Shown: piece by piece, positions 1 to 6,215 of the stretch
How positions within the stretch are numbered: position 1 is the first letter of the stretch
Layout: each line of letters opens with the position of its first letter
Assembly (NCBI GenBank): GCA_045641505.1
Contig: JAZUHB010000023.1
Span: 1-24,169, forward strand
Length of the DNA: 24,169 bases
Origin: JAZQNF01 sp045641505
Lineage (GTDB): Bacteria > Bacillota > Clostridia > Lachnospirales > Bianqueaceae
Reading direction: 5' to 3'
The notes under the pieces: generated by a model
Told to the model about the DNA's origin: nothing
Database searches by the model: none
What the model saw: only the letters and a program-made list of their open reading frames with translations
Made by a program: the position numbers and the translations under genes

Positions 1-1
1 T

Positions 2-457
2 TGGTTCAGATATCGTGCGGCGGCCATTATCATTGAAAACAACTGCGTCTTATTTGCCGGAAACGAACGGGAAGATTATCTGTATTCCATCGGCGGCGCG
101 GTACATATGGGAGAAACTGCGGAAGATGCGGTCCTTCGGGAAGTTTTTGAAGAAACTGGCATTCATTACGAAATTGACCGTTTGGCTGTAATTCATGAAA
201 ACTTTTTCGATTCTAATACGGGTGCCTTAAAAGACTTAAGCTGCCACGAAATCAGCTTTTACTTTTTGATGAAGCCGAGAGGAACGCAAGAATTGAGCAG
301 TCACAGCACAACAATCGGCGGCATAAAGGAAGATATGCATTGGATACCAATCAAAGATTTGGGAAAGTACAAAGCATTTCCTTCTTTCATGAAAGATTAT
401 TTGAGCAGAGCACATACAGAGATTGAACATATCGTCACAGACGAAAGAAAGCTATAA
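2..457 (+). CDS. Nudix hydrolase, 5'-truncated by window edge
   Basis: The reading frame is open from base 2, so the start codon lies just outside the window; the first in-frame ATG (107) falls inside the Nudix box and cannot be the real start. Residues read as RYRAAAIIIENN followed by a complete Nudix box, G-x5-E-x7-REVFEETGI, so the Mg-binding glutamates of REVFEE are intact. Nudix enzymes hydrolyse nucleoside diphosphates linked to another moiety. About 151 codons are visible, close to the family's usual length, so only a few residues are probably missing. Substrate cannot be told. Codon use (ATT, GAA, TTT, AAT) is AT-richer than the genes to its right, which may indicate recent acquisition. 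It is followed at once by a strong terminator. Confidence 0.88.
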   Translation, partial: WFRYRAAAIIIENNCVLFAGNEREDYLYSIGGAVHMGETAEDAVLREVFEETGIHYEIDRLAVIHENFFDSNTGALKDLSCHEISFYFLMKPRGTQELSSHSTTIGGIKEDMHWIPIKDLGKYKAFPSFMKDYLSRAHTEIEHIVTDERKL

Positions 458-482
458 ATCCCGGTTTGTCGGACTGAAAGAA

Positions 483-530
483 AAACCCGCCGAAGAGGAA
501 TCATTTCTCCTTTTCGGCGGGTTTCTTTTG
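483..530 (+). terminator. Rho-independent terminator after the Nudix gene
   Basis: Perfect 12-bp stem: AAACCCGCCGAA (483-494) pairs with TTCGGCGGGTTT (513-524), followed by CTTTTG. It lies 25 bases after the Nudix stop codon. Confidence 0.9.
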
Positions 531-618
531 TTTGATGTAATGTAGGATTGCGGCTGCCGGCGGGCCCTGAAAGGGGGCGGGGTTCCAGGAAAGTCGCCGG
601 ATGCCGCGGCACCCGCGG

Positions 619-973
619 CTTCGTCTCATTTTTGGGAGCACTTGTTCAAATTTTACGACAAATCGGCTAAAAAGCGGAAACTTGTCGTAAAGCAAAAAAT
701 CGCTTTCTCGAGATTTACGACAAATTTGGCAAAAACGCAAAAGTTGTCGTAAATTTTACCTGTCTCGGCGGCTTGAGATGCGCCTTCAGCCGGTTATCTT
801 CCGTCCCCGCCGCACATGATCCCGAAATGATGCATCCAATTTACGACAAAAACGCCAAGAACGACAAGTTTGACGTAAACCCCGAAAATGGCGCCCTTGC
901 GTTTACGTCAAATTCCTCGAAATCCATCGATTTATCGTAAATTATCCGTTTTGCACTCAAAAAACGAGACGAA
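619..973. repeat. Mirror-symmetric hairpin array with terminal inverted repeats (MITE-like)
   Basis: The gene-free stretch 531-1080 holds this element and nothing else I can support. Its ends are inverted: CTTCGTCTCATTTTT (619-633) matches the reverse complement of 959-973 at 14 of 15 positions. Inside are four inverted repeats, each with 10-bp arms (TTTACGACAA / TTGTCGTAAA or close variants) and a 20-base loop: 652-691, 714-753, 840-879 and 902-941. The first two are perfect; the third and fourth have a few changed bases. The two left units and the two right units are each spaced 62 bp apart, and all four mirror around position about 796.5, as do the ends. No transposase is present. It could be a non-autonomous mobile repeat, a structured RNA or an array of protein-binding sites. 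Confidence 0.75.
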
Positions 974-1080
974 GGCGAGGCAAATGCGCCGAACGTGCGC
1001 ATATGCGCCCGCGCAAGCGCACGAAAAAAGCAGCGGCGCATCAGCCCCGCCGCACTTTTCTTATTTTGACCCGCGCTCCG

Positions 1081-2310
1081 TCACCCGATCAGCACGCCGC
1101 AGACATCGTTCACGTTCGTGCCGGTGGGACCGGTCATCAGCAGGCCGCCGATGGCCGCGAGGGGCTCGTATTCGGCGTTGTCGCGGAGGATCTGTTCGAC
1201 GGTGTAGCCCGCCGCGCGGAGCTTCGCCTCGGAGGAGCCGTCGACGAAGCCGCCGGCCGCGTCGGTCGGGCCGTCCGTGCCGTCGGAGCCCAGGGAGAAG
1301 ACGAGGACGTTGCCGAGTCCGGCAATGCCGGGCGCCGCCGCGACCGCAAGCTCCTGGTTCCGGCCGCCGGGGCCCGCGCCGGTGAGATGCACCACCGGTT
1401 CGCCGCCCGCGAGGAACGCAAGCTTCCGGCCGTCGCCGGCGTGGGAGCGGGCGATCGAGGCCAGGAAGCTGCCGGCGTCCTTCGCCTCGCAGCAGATCCG
1501 GTCGGTGAGGATCACGGTCTCATAGCCGAGCCGCTCGGTCTCGCGGGCCGCCGCCGCACAGAGCTCGCGCACGGAGCCGGTCACGCGGGTGGTCACGTTC
1601 GGAAGCTCCTTCGGCGTCGGGGCGGAGAGCAGGCCGAGCGCCTCGTCCGAGAGCGAAAGGCCGTACTTCGCGACGATCGCCAGGGCGTCCTCCGCCGTGG
1701 AGGAATCGGGGTAGGCGGGGCCGGAGGCAATCATGTCGAGGGGATCGCCGATCACGTCGGAGAGCACCACGGAGAAGACGCGGGCGGGCGCGCAGTGGAG
1801 CGCGAACTTGCCGCCCTTCACCGCGGAGAGCCGCTTGCGGAGGGTGTTGATCTCGGTGATCTCCGCGCCGCAGGCAAGGAGGTCGCGGGTCAGCTGCTCC
1901 ATCTCGGCGGCCGGGATGAGGGGCTGCTCGAAGAGCGCGCTGCCGCCGCCGGAGAGCAGGAAGAGGACCAGATCGTCGGGGCCGAGGCCCTCGGTCAGCG
2001 CGAGCGCCTCCGCCGTGGCCCGGTAGCTCGTTTCGTCGGGGACCGGGTGCGAGGCCTCGCGGATGAGGAGATCCCCGATCGGGCCCTGCGCGTGCTTGTG
2101 CTTCGTGATGACGATGCCGCGGTCGATCCGCTCGCCCAGCACGTCCCGGGCCGCCTTCGCCATCGACCAGGCCGCCTTTCCGGCCGCGACCAGCACGAGC
2201 CTGCCGCGGATCTCGGGCAGCTCCGCCAGCGCCTTTCCCACCGCCGTGTCGGGCATCGCCGCCGAAAGCGCGGCGCCGACCACGGCCTGCATGTCCTCGT
2301 AGAGAGTCAT
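1081..2310 (-). CDS. Glycerate 2-kinase, MOFRL/GckA family
   Basis: A 409-aa protein of the MOFRL glycerate kinase family (GckA/TtuD type), which phosphorylates D-glycerate at O2 with ATP to give 2-phosphoglycerate. Visible family motifs in order: SGGGSALFEQP, INTLRKRLSAVKGGKFA, SDVIGDPLDMIASGPAYPD, then the C-terminal MOFRL part with GGEPVVHLTG, GPGGRNQELA, GSDGTDGPTDAAGGFVD and GPTGTNVNDVCG. The start at 2310 is preceded by GGAGG with suitable spacing; a longer upstream frame exists but overlaps the divergent gene and lacks support. Length fits the family. It is a single gene transcribed away from the 2426 operon. It probably feeds glycerate into lower glycolysis; no glyoxylate or tartronate genes adjoin it. 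Confidence 0.93.
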   Translation of the reverse strand: MTLYEDMQAVVGAALSAAMPDTAVGKALAELPEIRGRLVLVAAGKAAWSMAKAARDVLGERIDRGIVITKHKHAQGPIGDLLIREASHPVPDETSYRATAEALALTEGLGPDDLVLFLLSGGGSALFEQPLIPAAEMEQLTRDLLACGAEITEINTLRKRLSAVKGGKFALHCAPARVFSVVLSDVIGDPLDMIASGPAYPDSSTAEDALAIVAKYGLSLSDEALGLLSAPTPKELPNVTTRVTGSVRELCAAAARETERLGYETVILTDRICCEAKDAGSFLASIARSHAGDGRKLAFLAGGEPVVHLTGAGPGGRNQELAVAAAPGIAGLGNVLVFSLGSDGTDGPTDAAGGFVDGSSEAKLRAAGYTVEQILRDNAEYEPLAAIGGLLMTGPTGTNVNDVCGVLIG

Positions 2311-2342
2311 GAACGATTTCCTCCGTTCGTAGGTATGAAACG

Positions 2343-2371
2343 ATGGTAGCACAAGCCGCGGCGTTTGACAA
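2343..2371 (-). promoter_or_regulatory. Promoter of the glycerate kinase gene
   Basis: On the minus strand, TTGTCA (2366-2371), a 17-base spacer and TACCAT (2343-2348) precede the 2310 start. The -35 overlaps the -35 of the opposite promoter by five bases, because TTGACAA/TTGTCAA is nearly self-complementary. The -10 is imperfect, so this is the weaker of the two. Confidence 0.55.
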
Positions 2372-2394
2372 GCGGGGCCCCGCGGCGCTATAAT
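2365..2394 (+). promoter_or_regulatory. Consensus promoter of the 2426-3747 operon
   Basis: TTGACA (2365-2370), 18-base spacer, TATAAT (2389-2394). The ATG at 2426 follows 31 bases after the -10. Confidence 0.85.
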
Positions 2395-2425
2395 CACGGG
2401 CGACGAATATATACGGAGGAAGGGT

Positions 2426-3190
2426 ATGACGGAGGCGGAACGCTTTGCGCTCGCGCTGGAGCGCACCGCGGCGGCGGGCACCCAAAGCATCGGGACGCAG
2501 TCCGAACGGACGCTGCACCGGGCGGTGAAGTATTTCCTGGACCCGGACGAGGAGCACCACGAGCTGCCCGCGGAGGGCTTCATCGCCGACGTGCTCGACC
2601 CGGAGACGGGACGGATCTTCGAGATCCAGACCCGGGACTTCGGCCGGCTCCGCGACAAGCTCGCGGCCTTCCTTCCGAAATATGAGGTCACGGTGGTCTA
2701 CCCGGTGCTCCGGCGCCGCTATCTCTGCTGGATCGACCCGGAGACGGGCGAGCTGGAGAGCAGGCGGAAATCGCCCCGGACCGGCAGCCTTACCGACATC
2801 CTGCCGGAGCTCTCGGCGCTGCGGGCCTTCCTCGGCGACCCGCGCCTGTCCTTCCTGGTGATCCTGCTGGACGGCGAGGAATACCGCCTGCGGGACGGCT
2901 GGAGCCGGGACGGGAAGCGGGGCTCGCACGGGCTCGGCAAGACGCCGTTCGAGTTCGTCGCGGCGGTGCCGGTCACGCGGGAGACGCTCCTGCGGGAGCT
3001 CGCGCCGCGTCTTCCGGAGGCGCCGTTCACGCGCGCGGAGCTCGGTAAGGCGCTCCGGATCGGCGTGAAAGGCGGCATGAAGCTCGGCTTCGCGCAGAGC
3101 GCTCTCGAGGCGCTCGGCCTCATCCGCCGCGTCGGCAAGCGCGGCAACAACATTCTGTTCGAACTGACGAAAGAGGAGGAACCCACATGA
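2426..3190 (+). CDS. Unknown protein with PD-(D/E)xK-like core and C-terminal winged-helix-like segment
   Basis: A 254-aa soluble protein that I do not recognise as a named family. The start at 2426 has GGAGGAAGGGT just before it. Residues 22-40 form a predicted helix with E27; then FIADVLDP (D55) and IFEIQT (E66, Q68) give an E...D-x10-E-x-Q arrangement that resembles a PD-(D/E)xK nuclease core with Gln replacing Lys. This is inference from spacing, not a family match. A beta-rich middle (VTVVYPVLRRRY, 88-99) follows. Residues about 200-247 (FTRAELGKALRI to NNILFEL) look like a winged helix-turn-helix, suggesting nucleic acid binding. It is translationally coupled to the phosphoesterase gene by an ATGA overlap. 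No signal peptide or membrane segment. Confidence 0.8.
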   Translation: MTEAERFALALERTAAAGTQSIGTQSERTLHRAVKYFLDPDEEHHELPAEGFIADVLDPETGRIFEIQTRDFGRLRDKLAAFLPKYEVTVVYPVLRRRYLCWIDPETGELESRRKSPRTGSLTDILPELSALRAFLGDPRLSFLVILLDGEEYRLRDGWSRDGKRGSHGLGKTPFEFVAAVPVTRETLLRELAPRLPEAPFTRAELGKALRIGVKGGMKLGFAQSALEALGLIRRVGKRGNNILFELTKEEEPT

Positions 3191-3747
3191 AATATCTGAT
3201 CGCGTCCGACCTGCACGGCGACGCCAAATGCACGGAGCAGCTGCTGCGCCGCTTTGACGAGGAGAAGGCGGACGCCCTGCTCCTTTTGGGCGATTATCTC
3301 TATCACGGCCCGCGGAACGGCCTTCCGGCGGACTACGACACCCAGAAGACCGCGGAGCTTCTGAACGGCTATGCGGACAAGATCATCGCCATCGCGGGCA
3401 ACTGCGACGCCGAGGTGGATCAGCTGCTGCTGGACTTCCCGATCACCTCGCCCTACATGACCTTCCTCTCCGAGCCGGACGAGGCGGGCGAACGCGTGAA
3501 GATCGTCGCGCACCACGGCCACTGGAACCCGGAGACCTTCCGGCTGGGCCGCGGCGACGTCTATCTCCACGGCCACACCCACGTCTCCGGCGCCTTCCGC
3601 GCCGCGGGCGGCTACTTCGAGGTGAACCCCGGCTCCGTCTCGATCCCGAAGGGCGGCACGCTCCGCTCCTACGCGGTCTGGGAGGGACGGAAGATCACGC
3701 TGAAGACCCTCGCCGACGCCGCGGTGTTCGGGGAGATCGAGTTCTGA
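3187..3747 (+). CDS. yfcE: YfcE/MJ0936-type metallophosphoesterase
   Basis: A 186-aa calcineurin-like phosphoesterase. Metal-binding motifs are all visible: SDLHGD (D8, H10), LLLGDYLYHGPR (D36), AIAGNCD (N72), VAHHGHW and YLHGHTH. The closing FEVNPGSVSIPKG is typical of the YfcE/MJ0936 group, small cytoplasmic two-metal phosphodiesterases whose physiological substrate is usually unknown. The start ATG overlaps the stop of the upstream gene (ATGA), so the two are co-translated and probably work together or share regulation. Length is normal for the family. The gene symbol is by family resemblance only. Confidence 0.88.
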   Translation: MKYLIASDLHGDAKCTEQLLRRFDEEKADALLLLGDYLYHGPRNGLPADYDTQKTAELLNGYADKIIAIAGNCDAEVDQLLLDFPITSPYMTFLSEPDEAGERVKIVAHHGHWNPETFRLGRGDVYLHGHTHVSGAFRAAGGYFEVNPGSVSIPKGGTLRSYAVWEGRKITLKTLADAAVFGEIEF

Positions 3748-3765
3748 ACACCGGAGGGACGCGGC

Positions 3766-3826
3766 CGTTATTTCCGTTATTCGCGGCTCCGCCGCGCGTT
3801 ATTCTGCGCTTCGCGCAGCGTTATTC
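3766..3826. repeat. 22-bp tandem unit: CGTTATTC plus short GC-rich hairpin
   Basis: CGTTATTC occurs at 3775-3782, 3797-3804 and 3819-3826, exactly 22 bases apart, with a partial copy CGTTATT at 3766-3772. The bases between them form different but equally sized hairpins: CGCGGC/GCCGCG (3782-3787, 3791-3796) and CTGCGC/GCGCAG (3804-3809, 3813-3818). The hairpins differ in sequence but keep size and pairing. The block sits between yfcE and the secG promoter and may help end upstream transcription. Confidence 0.7.
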
Positions 3827-3837
3827 TCCCTTTTCCC

Positions 3838-3866
3838 TTGACTATCCCGCCCCGATATGTTATATT
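3838..3866 (+). promoter_or_regulatory. secG promoter
   Basis: TTGACT (3838-3843), 17-base spacer, TATATT (3861-3866), 29 bases before the secG ATG. A full AGGAGG at 3882-3887 follows. Confidence 0.8.
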
Positions 3867-3895
3867 TATGTCCACGTCCTTAGGAGGTTATCTAC

Positions 3896-4162
3896 ATGAA
3901 GACTTTTGCGATTATCGTTTCGATTCTTATGGCTGCCCTTTGCCTGGTCCTTTCCGCCGTGGTGCTTCTGCAGCAGGGCAAGAGCGCGGGTCTTTCCGGC
4001 GCGATCAGCGGCGGCAGCTCTGATACATATTTCGGCCGCAACAAGAACCGCACTCTGGAAGGCAAGCTCAGCACCCTGACCAAGATCCTGGGCGCCAGCT
4101 ACATCGTCCTGGCGCTGGTGCTGTATTTCCTGGTCGCCGCCGTCACCAAGACCGCGGCCTGA
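3896..4162 (+). CDS. secG: Preprotein translocase subunit SecG
   Basis: An 88-aa protein with two membrane segments (about residues 4-26 and 65-85) separated by the glycine-rich loop QQGKSAGLSGAISGGSSDTYFG, the hallmark of SecG. It is the small accessory subunit of the SecYEG channel and helps protein export at the membrane. It has its own promoter and an AGGAGG eight bases before the start, and is followed by a terminator, so it can be made alone. In many Clostridia secG is followed by rnr then smpB; here rnr is absent from between them. Confidence 0.93.
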   Translation: MKTFAIIVSILMAALCLVLSAVVLLQQGKSAGLSGAISGGSSDTYFGRNKNRTLEGKLSTLTKILGASYIVLALVLYFLVAAVTKTAA

Positions 4163-4192
4163 TTCCGGATTACGGAAAACGAGAGGAACGTT

Positions 4193-4225
4193 CCGGCTGT
4201 GGCGCGCCATGGCCGGCGTTTTTTT
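4193..4225 (+). terminator. Terminator between secG and smpB
   Basis: Outer stem CCGGC (4193-4197) with GCCGG (4212-4216) encloses the palindrome TGGCGCGCCA (4200-4209), followed by seven T (4219-4225). It may be leaky, since no separate promoter is evident before smpB. Confidence 0.65.
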
Positions 4226-4248
4226 ACTGAGAAGAAAGGAGGCCCTCC

Positions 4249-4713
4249 GTGGGCAAGGAATACCGAAAACTCCTGGCGCAGAACAAGAAGGCGCGCTTCG
4301 AGTATTTTCTGGAAGAGACCTTCGAGGCCGGCATCGAGCTCAAGGGCACGGAAGTCAAGTCCATGCGCATGGGCAAGTGCAGCCTGAAGGAGAGCTTCAT
4401 CAAGATCGAGCACGGTGAGGCGATCATCTACAACATGCACGTCAGCCCCTATGAGATGGGCAACATCTTCAACACCGACCCGCTCCGGCCCAGACGGCTG
4501 CTGCTGCACCGGCAGGAGATCCGCAAGCTGATCGGCGGCACGAAGGTGGACGGCTACACGATCGTCCCGGTGCAGGCCTACCTCAAGGGCAATTACGTGA
4601 AGCTCGAGATTGCGCTCGCGAAGGGCAAAAAGCTCTACGACAAGCGGGAGGCGATCGCGCAGAAGGACCGCCGCCGCGAGATGGAGCGGGACTTCAAATC
4701 CGGGGAGCGCTGA
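4249..4713 (+). CDS. smpB: SsrA-binding protein SmpB
   Basis: A 154-aa SmpB, the tmRNA partner that rescues stalled ribosomes. Typical blocks are visible: NKKARFEYFLEETFEAGIEL, GTEVKSMR, NMHVSPYE, RRLLLHRQEI, and the basic C-terminal tail KKLYDKREAIAQKDRRRE that enters the ribosomal A site and mRNA channel. The start is GTG at 4249, chosen because AAGGAGG (4236-4242) stands at the right distance. No tmRNA gene is seen in this window. Confidence 0.95.
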   Translation: MGKEYRKLLAQNKKARFEYFLEETFEAGIELKGTEVKSMRMGKCSLKESFIKIEHGEAIIYNMHVSPYEMGNIFNTDPLRPRRLLLHRQEIRKLIGGTKVDGYTIVPVQAYLKGNYVKLEIALAKGKKLYDKREAIAQKDRRREMERDFKSGER

Positions 4714-4723
4714 AACTTTTTTA

Positions 4724-4752
4724 TTGAAACGTCCCCGCGGATATGGTATAAT
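4724..4752 (+). promoter_or_regulatory. Promoter of the 4-TM protein gene
   Basis: TTGAAA (4724-4729), 17-base spacer, TATAAT (4747-4752). The 5' leader contains an imperfect palindrome AGAGAA-A-TTCTCT (4770-4782) before the AGGAGGA ribosome binding site at 4799-4805. Confidence 0.8.
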
Positions 4753-4815
4753 CTTTCCATAATACTAAGAGAGAAATTCTCTGTGTATAAAGCTTTTTAG
4801 GAGGAAATAATTCAA

Positions 4816-5550
4816 ATGGCTGAAACCAAAAAGAAGAAGGTCGTCGCCGCTACCGCGGAAGAGAAGAAGAAGGCCGCGGGCAAGCGCGTTCTTGCCATCG
4901 TCTTCTGGGTCCTGGCTCTTGGCTGCGAGCTCGTCGCTTTCATGAACCTGAGCGGTAAGTGGTACCTGCCCAATCTGATCCCCGCTCTGCCCGACAACTA
5001 CCTGCTGTACCTCATCATCTTCCTGGTCCTCGACCTGATCTTCCTGATCATCGGTTCCCAGATCTGGAAACAGGCCAACCGTCTCGATCCTGCTTCCAAG
5101 GAGAACAAGGTTGCGTTCTTCCTGCAGAACCAGATGGGTCTGATCGTCGCCATCGCCTGCTTCGTGCCCTTCATCATCAAGCTGTTCGCCGGCAAGGATC
5201 TGAAGATCGACGGCAAGCAGAAGACCATCGTGGCCGTCGTTGCCTGCGCCGCCCTGCTCGTCGGCGGTCTGGCCTCTGTCGACTGGAACCCCATCTCTGC
5301 TGAGGAGAAGATTGCTGCTCAGGAAGAGATCGAGGGCGCTGTCATCGTCACCCAGTTCGGTCATTGCTATCACACCAACCCCGACTGCCAGTCTATCCGC
5401 AACTCCGCGAACCAGATCACCTCTGATGAGAACCTGACCAACCAGCCCGAGGGCTGGACCTCTGACGGTGTCATCTCCGTCGTGGAAGCCATCGACGGCG
5501 GCTGGACCAAGCTTTGCTCTTACTGCCAGCACGCGGCTGAGCAGGAGTAA
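4816..5550 (+). CDS. Four-TM membrane protein with C-terminal His/Cys zinc-like motif
   Basis: A 244-aa protein of unknown function. The N-terminus is lysine-rich (residues 1-23); membrane segments are likely near 24-44, 62-82, 105-124 and 136-154. The C-terminal tail (about 175-240) carries CYHTNPDCQSI (H186, C191) and LCSYC (C234, C237), a YH-x4-C ... C-x2-C pattern resembling small zinc-binding tails seen on many bacterial surface or nuclease-associated proteins. With the positive N-terminus inside and four helices, the tail would be cytoplasmic. Codon use favours GCT, TCT, CTG and ATC, unlike the GCG/CTC-rich neighbours, which with the strong promoter and Shine-Dalgarno suggests high expression. 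Transcribed alone between a promoter and a terminator. Confidence 0.85.
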   Translation: MAETKKKKVVAATAEEKKKAAGKRVLAIVFWVLALGCELVAFMNLSGKWYLPNLIPALPDNYLLYLIIFLVLDLIFLIIGSQIWKQANRLDPASKENKVAFFLQNQMGLIVAIACFVPFIIKLFAGKDLKIDGKQKTIVAVVACAALLVGGLASVDWNPISAEEKIAAQEEIEGAVIVTQFGHCYHTNPDCQSIRNSANQITSDENLTNQPEGWTSDGVISVVEAIDGGWTKLCSYCQHAAEQE

Positions 5551-5555
5551 GCCTA

Positions 5556-5593
5556 AGCTGCGCAGCTGTCCGTGAGCCGCTCTCCATAGCGGC
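5556..5593. repeat. Two small palindromes after the 4-TM gene
   Basis: AGCTGCGCAGCT (5556-5567) is a perfect 12-base palindrome; GCCGCT (5576-5581) pairs with AGCGGC (5588-5593). Neither is followed by a T-run. They may act with the downstream terminator or protect the transcript's 3' end. Confidence 0.45.
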
Positions 5594-5628
5594 CCCGCGG
5601 AAAGCTTTCTGCAAAAAGTCATTCGAGG

Positions 5629-5663
5629 CGGGCGCCTTCGGGAGGACCGAAGGCGTCCGTTTT
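5629..5663 (+). terminator. Terminator before yidD
   Basis: A 13-base stem, CGGGCGCCTTCGG (5629-5641) against CCGAAGGCGTCCG (5647-5659) with one G-T pair, followed by TTTTCTCTC. Confidence 0.82.
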
Positions 5664-5704
5664 CTCTCTCGGGAACGCGGCCCCGCCGCGGGAAAGGAGC
5701 CCCC

Positions 5705-6019
5705 ATGAAGCGCGTTCTGCTCTGGCTGATCCGGGCGTATCAGGCGATCCCCGGTCCCTGGCACGCGGCCTGCCGCTACGAGCCGACCTGCTCGCACTAC
5801 GCGGCCGAGGCGGTCGAACGCTACGGCGCCTGGCGCGGCACGAGGCTCACGGTCCGCAGGCTTCTTCGCTGCGCGCCCTGGGGCGGCAGCGGCTACGATC
5901 CCGTCCCGCTCGAATGGCCGGAAAAGCTCGGCCGGCGCGGAAAGCATCCGCAGATCCGGCGGCCCGGGGAAACGGCGCCGGAGGCCGGGGAGGATTCCGA
6001 CGGGGTGTTTCTCGCTTGA
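5705..6019 (+). CDS. yidD: Membrane protein insertion efficiency factor YidD
   Basis: A 104-aa protein with the clear YidD signature: LIRAYQAIPGPWHAACRYEPTCSHYAAEAV, then RLLRCAPWGGSGYDPVP. YidD is a small membrane-associated factor that assists membrane protein insertion by YidC. The start has AAAGGAG eight bases upstream. The last 30 residues (after PLEWPEKL) are a charged, low-complexity extension beyond the conserved core. yidD is usually beside rnpA and yidC near the origin; here it lies directly before the SRP RNA gene, and its stop codon lies inside the SRP RNA promoter -35 box. Confidence 0.93.
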   Translation: MKRVLLWLIRAYQAIPGPWHAACRYEPTCSHYAAEAVERYGAWRGTRLTVRRLLRCAPWGGSGYDPVPLEWPEKLGRRGKHPQIRRPGETAPEAGEDSDGVFLA

Positions 6020-6044
6020 CAGTCCCCCCGTTCCCTTTTATACT
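6016..6044 (+). promoter_or_regulatory. Promoter of the SRP RNA gene
   Basis: TTGACA (6016-6021), 17-base spacer, TATACT (6039-6044). It overlaps the last codons of yidD. It may also serve dnaX by read-through. Confidence 0.85.
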
Positions 6045-6062
6045 GTAAGGAGCACAATGAAC

Positions 6063-6187
6063 AGCGTCGGGCGGAGGCTTCAGTCCCATGCAATGAGATC
6101 GCTCGAACCGTGTCAGGTCCGAAAGGAAGCAGCACTAAGGGCTCATATCTCATGTGATATGGGGTGCTGAAACCTCCGCCGGACGCT
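6063..6187 (+). ncRNA. ffs: Signal recognition particle RNA, small bacterial type
   Basis: The universally conserved SRP apical motif is present at 6111-6140 (GTGTCAGGTCC, GAAA tetraloop, GGAAGCAGCAC). The ends close into a long stem: 6063-6083 pairs with 6167-6187, 19 of 21 positions. This gives an RNA of about 125 bases, followed by TGTTCTTTTT, which can act as its terminator. The RNA binds Ffh and targets ribosomes to the membrane. Position immediately upstream of dnaX-ybaB-recR is common in Bacillota. Exact ends are judged from pairing and may be off by a few bases. Confidence 0.93.
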
Positions 6188-6215
6188 TGTTCTTTTTATG
6201 AAAAGGAGGCGCGAG

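Noticed and set aside
501..1041. Several small open frames over the hairpin array, and the whole as a CRISPR
   Set aside because: The frames only follow the repeat and have no ribosome binding sites. The repeats are 10 bp, alternate in orientation and have similar loops, unlike CRISPR repeats and unique spacers, and no cas gene is near.
1003..2349. Long plus-strand open frame (448 codons) opposite the glycerate kinase
   Set aside because: Arg/Gly/Glu-rich antisense shadow of a GC-rich gene; the minus frame carries all MOFRL kinase motifs and a proper ribosome binding site.
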